Origin: Pseudomonas alcaliphila JAB1
GTDB lineage: Bacteria > Pseudomonadota > Gammaproteobacteria > Pseudomonadales > Pseudomonadaceae
Reading direction: 5' to 3'
DNA: 64,000 bases
Assembly: GCF_001941865.1 (NCBI RefSeq)
Contig: NZ_CP016162.1
Span: forward strand, 5,021,501 to 5,085,500
The notes under the pieces: generated by a model
Databases searched by the model: none
Told to the model about the DNA's origin: nothing
What the model saw: the letters and a program-made list of their open reading frames with translations, nothing else
Made by a program: the position numbers and the translations under genes
Shown: one piece after another, positions 20,201 to 28,941 of the stretch
Layout of the letters: each line of letters opens with the position of its first letter
How positions within the stretch are numbered: position 1 is the first letter of the stretch

Positions 20201-21084
20201 AACTGGTTCCGCACCTGGCGGGCGACTTACTGCGGCAAGGCTGCGCCATCAACCAGATCGGCGAAATGGAAGGCCTGCGTCAGGATGGTGAATGCTTCCC
20301 CATGGAGCTGGCGATGTCACAAATCAGCCACCAGGGGCAGCGCCGCTTTATCGCGGTGATCCGCGACATCGCCGAGCGCAAGCGCACCGAACAGATGAAG
20401 AACGAGTTCATCTCCACCGTCAGCCACGAACTGCGCACCCCGCTCACCGCCATCGCCGGCTCACTCGGCCTGATCAACGGCGGCGCCCTTGGCGCGGTGC
20501 CGGAGCAGATGCAGCAGATGCTGGAAATTGCCCAGAGCAACAGCCAGCGCCTGCGCAAGCTGATCGACGACCTGCTGGACATCGACAAGCTGGTCGCCGG
20601 CAAGATGCGCTTCGATCTGCAGCCGTTGGCCCTGCGCCCGCTGCTGGAGCAGGCGCTGCGCAGCAACCAGCCCTATGCCGAGCACCACCGGGTGCAACTG
20701 CTGCTACTGCCGGGCATCAATTGCCAGGTATGTGCCGATGCCCAGCGCCTGGAGCAGGTGCTGGCCAACCTGCTGGCCAATGCCGCCAAGTTTTCTGCCG
20801 CCGGACAGAGCGTGGAGTTGGCAGCCGTGCCCACGGACGGCTGGGTACGCATCAGCGTGCGTGACCAGGGCCAGGGCATCGCGCAAGACTTCAAGCCGCG
20901 CATCTTCAGCAAATTTGCTCAGGCCGATGCCGGCGACACCCGCCGCCAGGGCGGCACAGGCCTGGGCCTGGCGATCAGCAAGGAGCTCATCGAACACATG
21001 GGTGGCCGTATCGGCTTCGACTCCGTGGAGGGGCAAGGCAGCACCTTCTGGCTGGAGCTGCCGCAAGTCGGGGTGCAGCCATGA
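17218..21084 (+). CDS. Large membrane multi-PAS sensor histidine kinase
   Basis: 1288 residues. A membrane helix at ~34-53 and another near 350 enclose a ~290-residue periplasmic sensor; then a GAF domain (~390-540), four PAS/PAC units (~545-1045), a HisKA domain with STVSHELRTPLTA, and an ATP-binding domain (N box LANLLANAAKFS, DQGQGI, GTGLGLAI). No receiver domain of its own. The N-terminal 33 residues contain a short GHRDAGR-type duplication. It overlaps the next kinase by 4 bp and presumably feeds the receivers encoded downstream. Confidence 0.9.
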   Translation: MSKPRLGHRWFGQFNAGRWGTGRRDAGHRDAGRWIVIGGSLCLALFFAFLGRQALNEREALWQLQISKQADIQRMALNSTQHGLQERAQLLVETIAADAWVTELVRQAHALPVNDLENLASIRSQLYTRLAPRWRKLQARQPFRLYVHLAPDVKVLLRVHEPEHFGDLQIGWRPMVLEALRSASSQAGLGLTRGSIGMRAIAPLLVEGNNGPQQVGAIEVALGVLDDLAQLDQEFDSGVALLLREDLLQDSGSGEELRGLASDRQRWRLMDHSRPQVLAWQQQQRLPPPDEGDSVRLLDDGERHYLVNQMALSSYRQRHDPSAEPLAVALIWHDVSDQFNLHRGDKRWLVIKWLLAWCGAEALLLVLLRTTRRSTQRLMQRQQAALRALNEIAALPNLTRTEQLRQALRLGAEHFGMPLGIISRIEGEQYKVLVQVSPDDALSDGQLFELGDTYCSLALQQNDVLAIAHMADSPHRRHPCYRQFALESYIGTAVRVGGKPFGTLAFANPERRRQPFDDADREFLGLFARWVGAILERQQQERAVRAARAYLQAVLDSATGVSIIATDAGGTISLFNSGAERLLGYSTEEMIGLQTPAMFHLADEIQTRAAELSEVAGHPLESFEVLVHNARGGDPETRQWTYRHKDGSLRQVNLTVSAMFDESSQINGFLGIASDISELQQATRALQKSESRFRGLVANLPGVVYRCANDADWSMRYISDEIANLSGYPASDFIDNQVRSFSSIVHPDDLAITYRIGEAIARQERFELTYRLRHADGHNVWVREKGRGEYDSHGRLLWVDGFIWDISERQAMEDELRLSQQRFLNAFNTAPQGMALVSPDGRWLEVNDELCRMLGYDREELLACTYQQVTHPDDLDADRQNVADLLAGRINAYQMEKRYLDKQGRTLWVLLSVSLVRDGEGRPVHFVSQIQDFSDRVAAERAVREREHYLSTLLNNVVDAIVTIDEQGRIETFNHAAEAIFGYRQPEVAGQSITQLVPHLAGDLLRQGCAINQIGEMEGLRQDGECFPMELAMSQISHQGQRRFIAVIRDIAERKRTEQMKNEFISTVSHELRTPLTAIAGSLGLINGGALGAVPEQMQQMLEIAQSNSQRLRKLIDDLLDIDKLVAGKMRFDLQPLALRPLLEQALRSNQPYAEHHRVQLLLLPGINCQVCADAQRLEQVLANLLANAAKFSAAGQSVELAAVPTDGWVRISVRDQGQGIAQDFKPRIFSKFAQADAGDTRRQGGTGLGLAISKELIEHMGGRIGFDSVEGQGSTFWLELPQVGVQP

Positions 21085-23978
21085 ACGACAACATCACGCT
21101 ACGCCTGCAACTGCTCGGGCAGCTGTTCAGCCACAAAAATCTGTTGGCCTGGGGCGTGCTGGCGCTGGCGCTCGGCGCGACGCTGCTGGCCTGGGACAGC
21201 TTGCGCCAGAGCCAGAGCGCGTCCGCCTCACGCCAGCTCGAGCTCCTTGCCGACGAAATCAGCGAGGCCATCATCCAGCGCATGCATAACCAGGAAAGCA
21301 TCCTGCTCGGCGGCGCCGCCCTGCTCGATGCCAATAAAGAGGTCAGTCGCGACGACTGGCGCACCTACGCGCGTCGACTGAACCTGGAAGAACGCTACCC
21401 AGGCATCCAGGGCCTGGGGTTCAGCCAGGTATTGCCAGCCGAACAGCTGCACGCCTTCGAAACCGAAATGCGTGCCGAGGGCTACCCCAACTTCCGCGTG
21501 CGCCCGCTTGGCGAGCGTACGCTGTACAGCGCCATTCGCTATATCGAGCCTTTCACCGGACGTAATCCGGTCGCCTTCGGCTTCGACATGCTGTCCGAAC
21601 CCGTGCGCCAGGCCGCCATGCTGAGCGCCGCACGCAGCGGCCAGAGCCGTCTGTCCGGCCGCGTCACGCTGGTGCAGGAAACCCACGGCAAGGTCCAACC
21701 GGGTTTGCTGCTGTTCACCCCGGTGTACCGGCACAACCAACCGCTGGACACTCCCGAGCAGCGCCTCGCCGCGCTGCGTGGCTTTGTCTACAGCCCCTAC
21801 CGCGCGCACGACCTGATGGACGGCATCCTCGGTACACGCCAACGTGACCTGGAGTTCGAGGTCTATGCCGCCCCCGATACGGCTGCCGCCGACCTGCTTT
21901 ACAGCAGCGCTGGCAACGCCATTGATACGCCTGCCGACGCCCAGCGAAAGCTGGAACTGTTCGGCCAGCGCTGGTACCTGAACTTTCACTACGCCCCAGG
22001 TTTTCTCGATGCCGCCCATCGCGGCGAGGGCTCACTGCTGGCCTTGGGCGTCTGCATCAGCCTGCTGCTGTTCTTTCTGATCAGCAGCCTGAGCCTGCGC
22101 CGCGAGCAGGTACAGCAGTTGGCCGAGCGCATCACCGAACAGCTGCACCGCAGCGAAGAGCGCCTGGCGCTGGCGCTCAAGGGCGGCAATGACGGTTGGT
22201 GGGATATCGAGGTCAAGGCCGGCAGCTTCTTCGCCTCGGCCCACGGCTGGCAGATGCTCGGCTATCCGGAGCAGGGCCCGCCGGGTTTTGCCGATGCCCC
22301 CTGGGCCTGGGAAAAACTGGTGCACCCGGACGATCTGCCAGCAACGCGCGCCCGTCTGAAACATGCGCTGTCCACAGGCGCCAGCAACTTCACCATCGAC
22401 TGTCGCCTGCTGCGTGTCGACGGCAGCGAACTGCCGGTGCTGCTGCGCGGCTACATCCAGCGCGATGACAAAGGCTACCCGCTGCGCATCACCGGCACCA
22501 CCATGGACCAGAGCGAGGCCAAGCGTATCGAGCGCCTCAAGAGCGAGTTCGTCTCCACCGTCAGCCACGAGCTGCGCACACCGCTGACCGCCATCGCCGG
22601 CTCGCTGGGCCTGATCAATGGCGGCGCACTGGGCACGGTACCGGAAAGCATGCGCACCATGCTGGGCATCGCCCAGGCCAACAGCCAGCGTCTCAGCCAC
22701 CTGATCAACGATCTGCTGGACATGGACAAACTGGAAGCCGGCAAGATGCAGTTCGACCTGCAACCCTGCTCGCTTGCCGCCCAGCTCCAGGAGGCACTGG
22801 ACAGCAACCAGGCCTACGCCGACCGCCACCAGGTCAAGCTGCGTCTGCTCGACTGCGTAGCGGTTCGCGTACGGGTCGATGCCATGCGTCTGCAGCAGGT
22901 GCTGGCCAACTTCATCTCCAACGCCGTGAAGTACTCGCCGCCCGGCGCCGAGGTATGCCTGCGTGCCGAAGGTCGTGGCGCTCGCGTACGTGTCGAGGTC
23001 AGCGACCAGGGCCAAGGCATCGCCGCCGAATTTCGCCAGCGCATCTTCAGCAAGTTCTCCCAGGCCGACGCCAGCGACAGCCGCAGCAAGGGCGGCACCG
23101 GTCTGGGCCTGGCAATCAGCAAGGAGTTGATCGAACGCATGGGCGGGCAGATCGGCTTCGACTCGGTAGAGGGCCAGGGCGCCTGCTTCTGGTTCGAGCT
23201 GCCCGCGCTGGCCGAAGCCGCCCTGTCCGCGGCCAGCGACGGCCGGCGCAGCCTGCTGGTGGTCGAGGACGAACCGGACATCGCCAACCTGCTGCGCCAG
23301 TTGCTGGAAAATGCCGGTTATCGCGTGCGTCTGGCCCACAGCCTGGGCGAAGCACGCGCCCGTCTGCGTGAGGAAATACCCGCCGCCATCAGCCTCGATC
23401 TGCGCCTGCCGGACGGCGACGGCATGCAACTGGTACAAGAACTGCGCGCCGACGCGCGCTATCGCAAGCTGCCAATTCTGGTGGTATCGGCCGCCTGTGA
23501 GGAGGGCCGCCTGGCACTGGACGGCGTGCCCGCGCTGGACTGGCTGAGCAAGCCGATCGACCCGCAGCGCCTGCTCGCCAGCCTTGCTCAGGCCCTGCAG
23601 AATCTGCCGCAGAGCCCACGCGTGCTACACGTGGAAGATGATCACGATCTGCGTCTGGTGGTCGCCGAACAGGGCCGCGAGCTGGCCGAGTTCGTTCCCG
23701 CCGACAGCCTCGCCGAAGCGCGTCGCCTGCTCGCCGAGCAGCCTTTCGACCTGGTTCTGCTCGATCTCGGTCTGCCCGACGGCAACGGCCTGGAACTGCT
23801 CGACGAACTGCAACAGCAGCGGCCAGGGCTACCGGTGGCCGTGCTCTCGGCCAGCGAGATGGATGGCCATGAATTGGCCGGGGTGAGCGCGGCACTGGCC
23901 AAATCACGCAATGATGGACAACACTTCCTGCACATACTCAACCGCCTGTTACCCGCCAAGGAGACCCGCCATGACTGA
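21081..23978 (+). CDS. CHASE-domain hybrid histidine kinase with two receivers
   Basis: 965 residues: membrane helix (~20-38), CHASE sensor (RLNLEERYPGIQGLGFSQ; AIRYIEPFTGRNPVAFGFD), second helix (~310-332), PAS, HisKA (STVSHELRTPLTA), ATP-binding domain, then two receiver domains (phosphoacceptors in SLDLRLPDGDG and LLDLGLPDGNG). The catalytic core is strikingly like that of the preceding kinase, including the run AIAGSLGLINGGAL, suggesting duplication. A hybrid kinase needs an Hpt protein; one is encoded two genes downstream. Confidence 0.92.
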   Translation: MNDNITLRLQLLGQLFSHKNLLAWGVLALALGATLLAWDSLRQSQSASASRQLELLADEISEAIIQRMHNQESILLGGAALLDANKEVSRDDWRTYARRLNLEERYPGIQGLGFSQVLPAEQLHAFETEMRAEGYPNFRVRPLGERTLYSAIRYIEPFTGRNPVAFGFDMLSEPVRQAAMLSAARSGQSRLSGRVTLVQETHGKVQPGLLLFTPVYRHNQPLDTPEQRLAALRGFVYSPYRAHDLMDGILGTRQRDLEFEVYAAPDTAAADLLYSSAGNAIDTPADAQRKLELFGQRWYLNFHYAPGFLDAAHRGEGSLLALGVCISLLLFFLISSLSLRREQVQQLAERITEQLHRSEERLALALKGGNDGWWDIEVKAGSFFASAHGWQMLGYPEQGPPGFADAPWAWEKLVHPDDLPATRARLKHALSTGASNFTIDCRLLRVDGSELPVLLRGYIQRDDKGYPLRITGTTMDQSEAKRIERLKSEFVSTVSHELRTPLTAIAGSLGLINGGALGTVPESMRTMLGIAQANSQRLSHLINDLLDMDKLEAGKMQFDLQPCSLAAQLQEALDSNQAYADRHQVKLRLLDCVAVRVRVDAMRLQQVLANFISNAVKYSPPGAEVCLRAEGRGARVRVEVSDQGQGIAAEFRQRIFSKFSQADASDSRSKGGTGLGLAISKELIERMGGQIGFDSVEGQGACFWFELPALAEAALSAASDGRRSLLVVEDEPDIANLLRQLLENAGYRVRLAHSLGEARARLREEIPAAISLDLRLPDGDGMQLVQELRADARYRKLPILVVSAACEEGRLALDGVPALDWLSKPIDPQRLLASLAQALQNLPQSPRVLHVEDDHDLRLVVAEQGRELAEFVPADSLAEARRLLAEQPFDLVLLDLGLPDGNGLELLDELQQQRPGLPVAVLSASEMDGHELAGVSAALAKSRNDGQHFLHILNRLLPAKETRHD

Positions 23979-24357
23979 GCTCAAGCGCATCCTTCACGTC
24001 GAGGACGACCCCTCGATCCAGGCCGTGGCCAAGGTCGCTTTGGAAGCCGTCGGCGGCTTCCAGGTGCTGAGCTGTGCCAGCGGCCAGGAAGCGCTCGATC
24101 AGGTACAAGACTTCGCGCCCGACTTCATCCTGCTCGACGTGATGATGCCCGGCATGGACGGCCCGCAAACGCTGGAGAGGCTGCACGAACTGGTGGATAT
24201 CGGTGAGGTGCCGGTAGCCTTCATGACGGCCAAGGTCCAGCCCGGCGAAGTGGCCCATTACCGCAGCCTGGGCGCGCTCGACGTGATCGTGAAACCCTTC
24301 GATCCCATGCAGCTCGCCGCCCAGATCCGGCAGATCTGGAACCGACGCCATGGATAA
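23971..24357 (+). CDS. Single-domain response regulator
   Basis: 128 residues from the ATG at 23971, which has AAGGAGA upstream and overlaps the previous stop by 8 bp; a longer frame from 23911 only extends into the kinase gene. A complete receiver and nothing else: acidic EDD pocket, phosphoacceptor in LLDVMMPGMDG, T in FMTAK and K in VIVKPF. CheY-like carriers of this kind shuttle phosphate to Hpt or act by protein contact. It overlaps the next gene by 8 bp. Confidence 0.92.
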   Translation: MTELKRILHVEDDPSIQAVAKVALEAVGGFQVLSCASGQEALDQVQDFAPDFILLDVMMPGMDGPQTLERLHELVDIGEVPVAFMTAKVQPGEVAHYRSLGALDVIVKPFDPMQLAAQIRQIWNRRHG

Positions 24358-26029
24358 ACACGACGGCAACGCCATCCCTCAGACCCTGCAAGAACGCCTG
24401 CAGCAGCTCGGCCAGCAGTTCGCCGAACGCCTGCGCCAGGAGCTGCCGCAACTGACGCAGCAGGGCGAGCAACTGCTCGAGGCCGACGACGAGCAGCGCA
24501 GGTATCTGTTGCAGACGCTACGCGACCAACTGCATCGCCTGGCCGGCAGTGCCGGCACCTTCGGTTTCGACCAGCTCGGCCAGCACGCGCGGGAGCTGGA
24601 ACAACAGGCCGAACGCTGGCTGCAACACCAGCAACGCCTGCAGCATGAACTCGGCGAATTCATCGCGGCGCTGCAACGCCTGGGCAACCAGACCTCCAGC
24701 AACGCGGCACCCAGCGCAGTGCAGCAGCAGATACCACAGGCGCTGGGTGGAGACACCGAGTCCCGGCTCATCTACATCCTCGAGGATGAAATAGCCGTAG
24801 GCGAAAACATGCGCCTGACCCTGAACAACTTCGGCTATCAGGCCGAGCACTTCAACTCCATCGCCGCTCTCGATGCGGCCCTGGAGCAGCAGATACCGGA
24901 CGCGCTGATCGTCGACGTCAACCTGGTCAACGAAGACTGCAGCGGCCTGGACTACGCTGCACGCTTGCAGCAGCGCTTGGAGGTGCCCCTGCCGCTGCTG
25001 GTGCTGACCCACCAGGATGACTTCGCCACCCAGTTGCAGGCAGTGCGGGCCGGGGCATTGGGTTTCTTCGCCAAACCGGTGGACATTCCGCAGCTGGAAA
25101 GCCGCCTGGAACGCTGCTTCGCCCAGCAGAGCGGCGAGCCCTACCGGGTGCTGATCGTCGACGACGACCGCGATCTGGCCAGCCGCTACAGCCTGGTGCT
25201 GCGCGATGCCGGCATGCTGGTGGAATTTCTTCAGGAGCCGGCGCAGATCTTCGAGCACTTGCGCAACTTCAATCCTGAGGTGGTGCTGCTCGACGTCAAC
25301 ATGCCGGACTGTACCGGCCCCGAGCTGGCGCAAATCATCCGCTGCAACGACGACTGGCTGCGCATCCCGATCATCTACCTGTCGGCGGAAACCGATATCG
25401 GCAAGCAGATGAATGCGCTGATCAAGGCTGGCGACGACTTCGTCACCAAGCCGATTTCCGACAACGCCCTGGTCGCCACCGTGTTCTCCCGCGCTCAGCG
25501 CGCACGTCTGCTGTCCAACGCCCTGGCGCGCGACAGCCTCACCGGCCTGCTCAAGCATGGCGACATCAAGGAGCAGGTGGCGATCGAGCTGGAGCGCGCA
25601 CTACGCAGCGGCGACCGCGCCAGTGTGGTGATGCTGGATATCGATCACTTCAAACGGGTCAACGACGAACATGGTCACGCCGCCGGCGACAACGTCATCC
25701 GCGCCCTGGCCAACCTGCTACGCCAGCGCCTGCGTCGGGTCGACAGCCTGGGGCGCTATGGCGGCGAGGAGTTTCTCGCGGTACTACCGGACTGCACCCC
25801 GCAACAGGCCAAGAAGATCGTCGACGAGATTCGCGAACGCTTCGCCGAGTTGCGCTTTATCGCCGATGGCAGCGAATTCTCCTGCACCCTGAGTGCCGGT
25901 ATCGCCGGCACCGATGTACACAGTGACGCCGAGCAACTGCGCGAGCGCGCCGACAAGGCGCTGTATGCGGCCAAGCATGGTGGTCGCAATCAGGTGCAGG
26001 TGGCCGCGTCGGAAGAGCATCGCGGCTGA
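24350..26029 (+). CDS. Hpt-REC-REC-GGDEF phosphorelay output protein
   Basis: 559 residues. An N-terminal Hpt domain with phosphoacceptor H62 (LHRLAGSAGTFG); receiver 1 (~140-260, Asp in IVDVNLVNEDCSG); receiver 2 (~264-385, Asp in LLDVNMPDCTG); a C-terminal GGDEF domain with intact RYGGEEF. It receives phosphate from the hybrid kinases through its Hpt or receivers and is expected to convert that into c-di-GMP synthesis. It is the last gene of the block; the start overlaps the preceding regulator. WspR- and PleD-like output is inferred. Confidence 0.92.
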   Translation: MDKHDGNAIPQTLQERLQQLGQQFAERLRQELPQLTQQGEQLLEADDEQRRYLLQTLRDQLHRLAGSAGTFGFDQLGQHARELEQQAERWLQHQQRLQHELGEFIAALQRLGNQTSSNAAPSAVQQQIPQALGGDTESRLIYILEDEIAVGENMRLTLNNFGYQAEHFNSIAALDAALEQQIPDALIVDVNLVNEDCSGLDYAARLQQRLEVPLPLLVLTHQDDFATQLQAVRAGALGFFAKPVDIPQLESRLERCFAQQSGEPYRVLIVDDDRDLASRYSLVLRDAGMLVEFLQEPAQIFEHLRNFNPEVVLLDVNMPDCTGPELAQIIRCNDDWLRIPIIYLSAETDIGKQMNALIKAGDDFVTKPISDNALVATVFSRAQRARLLSNALARDSLTGLLKHGDIKEQVAIELERALRSGDRASVVMLDIDHFKRVNDEHGHAAGDNVIRALANLLRQRLRRVDSLGRYGGEEFLAVLPDCTPQQAKKIVDEIRERFAELRFIADGSEFSCTLSAGIAGTDVHSDAEQLRERADKALYAAKHGGRNQVQVAASEEHRG

Positions 26030-26124
26030 AACCGCCCCTACACCAGCACCACGCTCCGTAGGAGCGGGTTCAGCCGCGATAGGAAATGAAGGCCCTAGAC
26101 ATCCACCACAAGCGGTCACCCTGA

Positions 26125-26952
26125 TCAGGCCTCGGCGCGTTGCATCAGCTGGCGCTGACGCCACTCCATGAAGGTTTTCAGGAACAGGGTGAGCAGCGCC
26201 ATGCACGCCAGCAGGCCGGCGGCAGTGAAGGCCGCCGCGGGTTTGTAGTCGTTGTTGAGCTGGTCGACCAGCAGCGGCAAGGTCAGGGTCTGGTTGATGA
26301 TGGTGCCGGACACCACCGACACCGCACCAAACTCACCGACCGCACGGGCGTTGGTCACCACCACGCCATACAGCAGCGCCCATTTGATCTTCGGCAGGCT
26401 GATGCGGCGGAAGATCTGCCAGCCGCTGGCACCCAGGCACATGGCAGCGGCTTCTTCGTCCTGACCCTGGGCCTGCATCACCGGAATCAGAATGCGCGCC
26501 ACATAGGGCGCGGTGACGAATACGGTGACCATGACGATGCCCGGCCAGGCGAACATCAACTGCATGCCGTTATCGTAGAACCAGCGCCCGATAAAGCTCT
26601 CCAGGCCGTAGACCACCAGATAACAGAGGCCGGCGACCACCGGCGACACCGCATAGGGAATGTCGATCAGGGTGGTCAGCAGCTTGCGCCCGCGAAAATC
26701 GTAGTGCGTCACGCACCAGGCCAGGCAGATGCCGAAGCACAGGTTCAGCGGCACGGTGATTGCGGCCACCAGCAGGGTCAACCCGATGGCGTGGAGCATG
26801 TAGTCCTCGCCGAGGTTGCTCCACAGCAGGTCAAGCCCGCCAGCAAGCGCCTTGGTGAAGATCAGCGCCAGCGGCACCAGCAGAATCAGCGCCACCACCA
26901 TCAGACCGAGGATTACCAGCGCCCACTGGCGCCAATCTTGGGGCTTTTTCAT
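26125..26952 (-). CDS. cysW: Sulfate ABC transporter permease CysW
   Basis: 275 residues from the ATG at 26952, which overlaps the cysT stop (TCAT on the plus strand); longer frames upstream are shadows of cysT. Six hydrophobic segments and the binding-protein-dependent transport motif EEAAAMCLGASGWQIFRRISLP. With CysT it forms the membrane channel for sulfate/thiosulfate uptake. No cysA follows: the next 95 bp hold only a repeat and then the oppositely oriented GGDEF gene. Confidence 0.93.
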   Translation of the reverse strand: MKKPQDWRQWALVILGLMVVALILLVPLALIFTKALAGGLDLLWSNLGEDYMLHAIGLTLLVAAITVPLNLCFGICLAWCVTHYDFRGRKLLTTLIDIPYAVSPVVAGLCYLVVYGLESFIGRWFYDNGMQLMFAWPGIVMVTVFVTAPYVARILIPVMQAQGQDEEAAAMCLGASGWQIFRRISLPKIKWALLYGVVVTNARAVGEFGAVSVVSGTIINQTLTLPLLVDQLNNDYKPAAAFTAAGLLACMALLTLFLKTFMEWRQRQLMQRAEA

Positions 26953-27788
26953 CGACCTTGCCGTTGCCATGCGAACAAACGTCCCTGCACGACCTGCAGG
27001 AGGAACAGAAGAGTCAGCGAGGCAAGCAGGATCACCGAAGCAATGGCCGCCGCCGCCGGGTAATTGAACTCCTGCAGACGGACGAAAATCATCAACGAGC
27101 TGACCTCCGTCTGGTAGGGAATGTTGCCGGCGATCATGATCACCGCGCCGAACTCGCCGAGGCTGCGCACGAAGGCCTGCGAGCCACCGGTGACCAGCGC
27201 CGGGGTCAGGGTCGGCAGGATCACCTTGCGAAAGGTCTGCATGCGGCTGGCGCCCAATGTGCGCGCGGCCTCTTCGTATTCCGAACCGAGATCCTGCAGC
27301 ACCGGCTGCACGGTACGCACCACGAAGGGAATGCTGGTGAACACCATCGCCACCACGATACCGGCGTAGGCGTAGGCCACCTTGAAGCCCAGCCACTGGC
27401 CGATCCAGCCATTAGGCACGAGAAGTGCGGCAAGGGTCAGGCCGGCCACCGAGGTGGGCAGGGCAAAGGGCAGATCGACCAGCGCATCGACGATGCGCCG
27501 ACCGGGAAAATCGTAACGGGTGATGATCCAGGCCAGCAGCAGGCCGATCACCAGTACCGCCAGGGTCGAGTAGAAGGCCGCCGAGATGGTCACCTTGTAG
27601 GTCTGCACCACGCGCGGATCGCTGATGGCGAACCAATATTGCGCCCAGCTCATGTCACTGACGTACAGCAGCAGCGCCGACAATGGCAGCAGGATCACCA
27701 GCGAGAGGTACAGCACGCTGACGCCGAAGCTCAGGCCGAAGCCAGGCAGCAGCGGAGTCTGCAGGAAGAACAGCGTCGGTTTACTCAC
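26949..27788 (-). CDS. cysT: Sulfate ABC transporter permease CysT
   Basis: About 279 residues from a GTG at 27788, chosen because the family begins close to the PLLPGFGLSFG motif and usually has ~275 residues. ATGs at 27845 and 27884 are possible, but the latter lies against a repeat. Six membrane segments and the EEAARTLGASRMQTFRKVILP coupling loop. It lies between sbp and cysW on the minus strand. Confidence 0.9.
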   Translation of the reverse strand: MSKPTLFFLQTPLLPGFGLSFGVSVLYLSLVILLPLSALLLYVSDMSWAQYWFAISDPRVVQTYKVTISAAFYSTLAVLVIGLLLAWIITRYDFPGRRIVDALVDLPFALPTSVAGLTLAALLVPNGWIGQWLGFKVAYAYAGIVVAMVFTSIPFVVRTVQPVLQDLGSEYEEAARTLGASRMQTFRKVILPTLTPALVTGGSQAFVRSLGEFGAVIMIAGNIPYQTEVSSLMIFVRLQEFNYPAAAAIASVILLASLTLLFLLQVVQGRLFAWQRQGR

Positions 27789-27857
27789 GAAAAAGCTCGG
27801 CTCTACAAATGCAGTTGGCCGCCAATAAGGCGGCCAACGGACCATTACGATGCTCGC

Positions 27858-27910
27858 GTAGGGCGGGTGCAACCCGCCACTCATGGCTGGCGGGTTACAC
27901 CCGCCCTACG
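27858..27910. repeat. Inverted repeat between sbp and cysT
   Basis: GTAGGGCGGGTGCAACCCGCC (27858-27878) faces GGCGGGTTACACCCGCCCTAC (27889-27909): long arms with internal symmetry, REP-like. It sits between the binding-protein and permease genes, a common place for differential mRNA stability. Confidence 0.85.
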
Positions 27911-27924
27911 CCAGACCGGCGCGC

Positions 27925-28941
27925 TCAGCGCCCAGTCGCGAGAAGCTGGTCAAGGATACCACCGTTGTCGAAGTGCTTGGCGGTGATGTCATCCCAGCTA
28001 CCGAGGATCTCGTTCGGGTTGATCAGACGTACCGGTGCAAACTGCGCCTTGGTCGCCTCGACCACTTCCGGGTTGTGCACGCGGTAGTTGTAGCGGGTCA
28101 GCAGCTGCTGGATGTCCTTGCTGTACTGGAAGTCGAGGAAGGCCTTGGCCTGCTCGCGGGTGCCGCGCTCGTCGGCCACCTTGTCGACGATGGCCACCGG
28201 GAACTCGGCCAGCACGCTGACTTCCGGCACCACGATTTCCAGGTTGGCAGACTTGAACTCGTCACCCTTGGCGATGTTGATCACTTCCGACTCGAAGGTC
28301 AGCAGCACGTCGCCCTGGCCGTTCTGGGCGAAGGCCACGGTGGCGCCACGGCCGCCAGTGGGGAAGTTCTCGACGTTCTTCAGCAGCTTGCCGACGAAGG
28401 CCTTGATCTTCTCCTGGTCGCCGTTGAATTTCTCGTTGGCGAACAGCCAGGCGCCCAGGTAGCTGTAGCGGGCGTTGCCGGAGGTTTTCGGGTTGGGAAA
28501 TACCAGTTTCACGTCATCGCGAATCAGGTCGTCCCAGCTCTTGATGTTCTTCGGGTTGCCTTCGCGCACCAGGAACGCGGTGGTGCTGTAGTACGGCGAG
28601 GCGTTGTTGGGGAACTGCTTGGCCCAGTCTTCACGCAGCAGACCGCGCTTGGCCAGGATGTCCACATCGGTTACCTGGTTAAAGGTGACGACGTCGACCT
28701 TCTTGCCCTGGATGATGTCCTGCGCCTGACGCGAGGTACCGGCGAAGGACTGGATGATCTTCACTTCCTTGCCGCTCTGCTGCTTCCAATGCTCGACGAA
28801 CAGCGGATTGATCTCGCCGAACAGCTCGCGGGCGATGTCGTAGGAGGCGTTGTGGAATGGCGTATCGGCAGCAGCATGGCTCAGCGAGCCAGTCAGCAGG
28901 GTGGCGCTGGCCACGGTGGCCAGAACGATCTTCTTCAGCAT
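27925..28941 (-). CDS. sbp: Sulfate-binding periplasmic protein Sbp (copy 1)
   Basis: 338 residues with a signal peptide (MLKKIVLATVASATLLTGSLSHAAA). Matches the sulfate/thiosulfate-binding family: NASYDIARELF, SFAGTSRQAQDII, VFPNPKTSGNARYSYLGAW, GGRGATVAF. It delivers sulfate to CysTW. This copy differs clearly from the one at 43059 (for example PTGGRGATVAFAQNG here versus [15 protein letters not shown] there), so the two are paralogues, not a recent duplication. Confidence 0.94.
   Translation of the reverse strand: MLKKIVLATVASATLLTGSLSHAAADTPFHNASYDIARELFGEINPLFVEHWKQQSGKEVKIIQSFAGTSRQAQDIIQGKKVDVVTFNQVTDVDILAKRGLLREDWAKQFPNNASPYYSTTAFLVREGNPKNIKSWDDLIRDDVKLVFPNPKTSGNARYSYLGAWLFANEKFNGDQEKIKAFVGKLLKNVENFPTGGRGATVAFAQNGQGDVLLTFESEVINIAKGDEFKSANLEIVVPEVSVLAEFPVAIVDKVADERGTREQAKAFLDFQYSKDIQQLLTRYNYRVHNPEVVEATKAQFAPVRLINPNEILGSWDDITAKHFDNGGILDQLLATGR

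Noticed and set aside
26125..27396. 423-codon version of cysW
   Set aside because: The first ~140 codons are the wrong frame of cysT; the ATGA overlap at 26949-26952 marks the true start.
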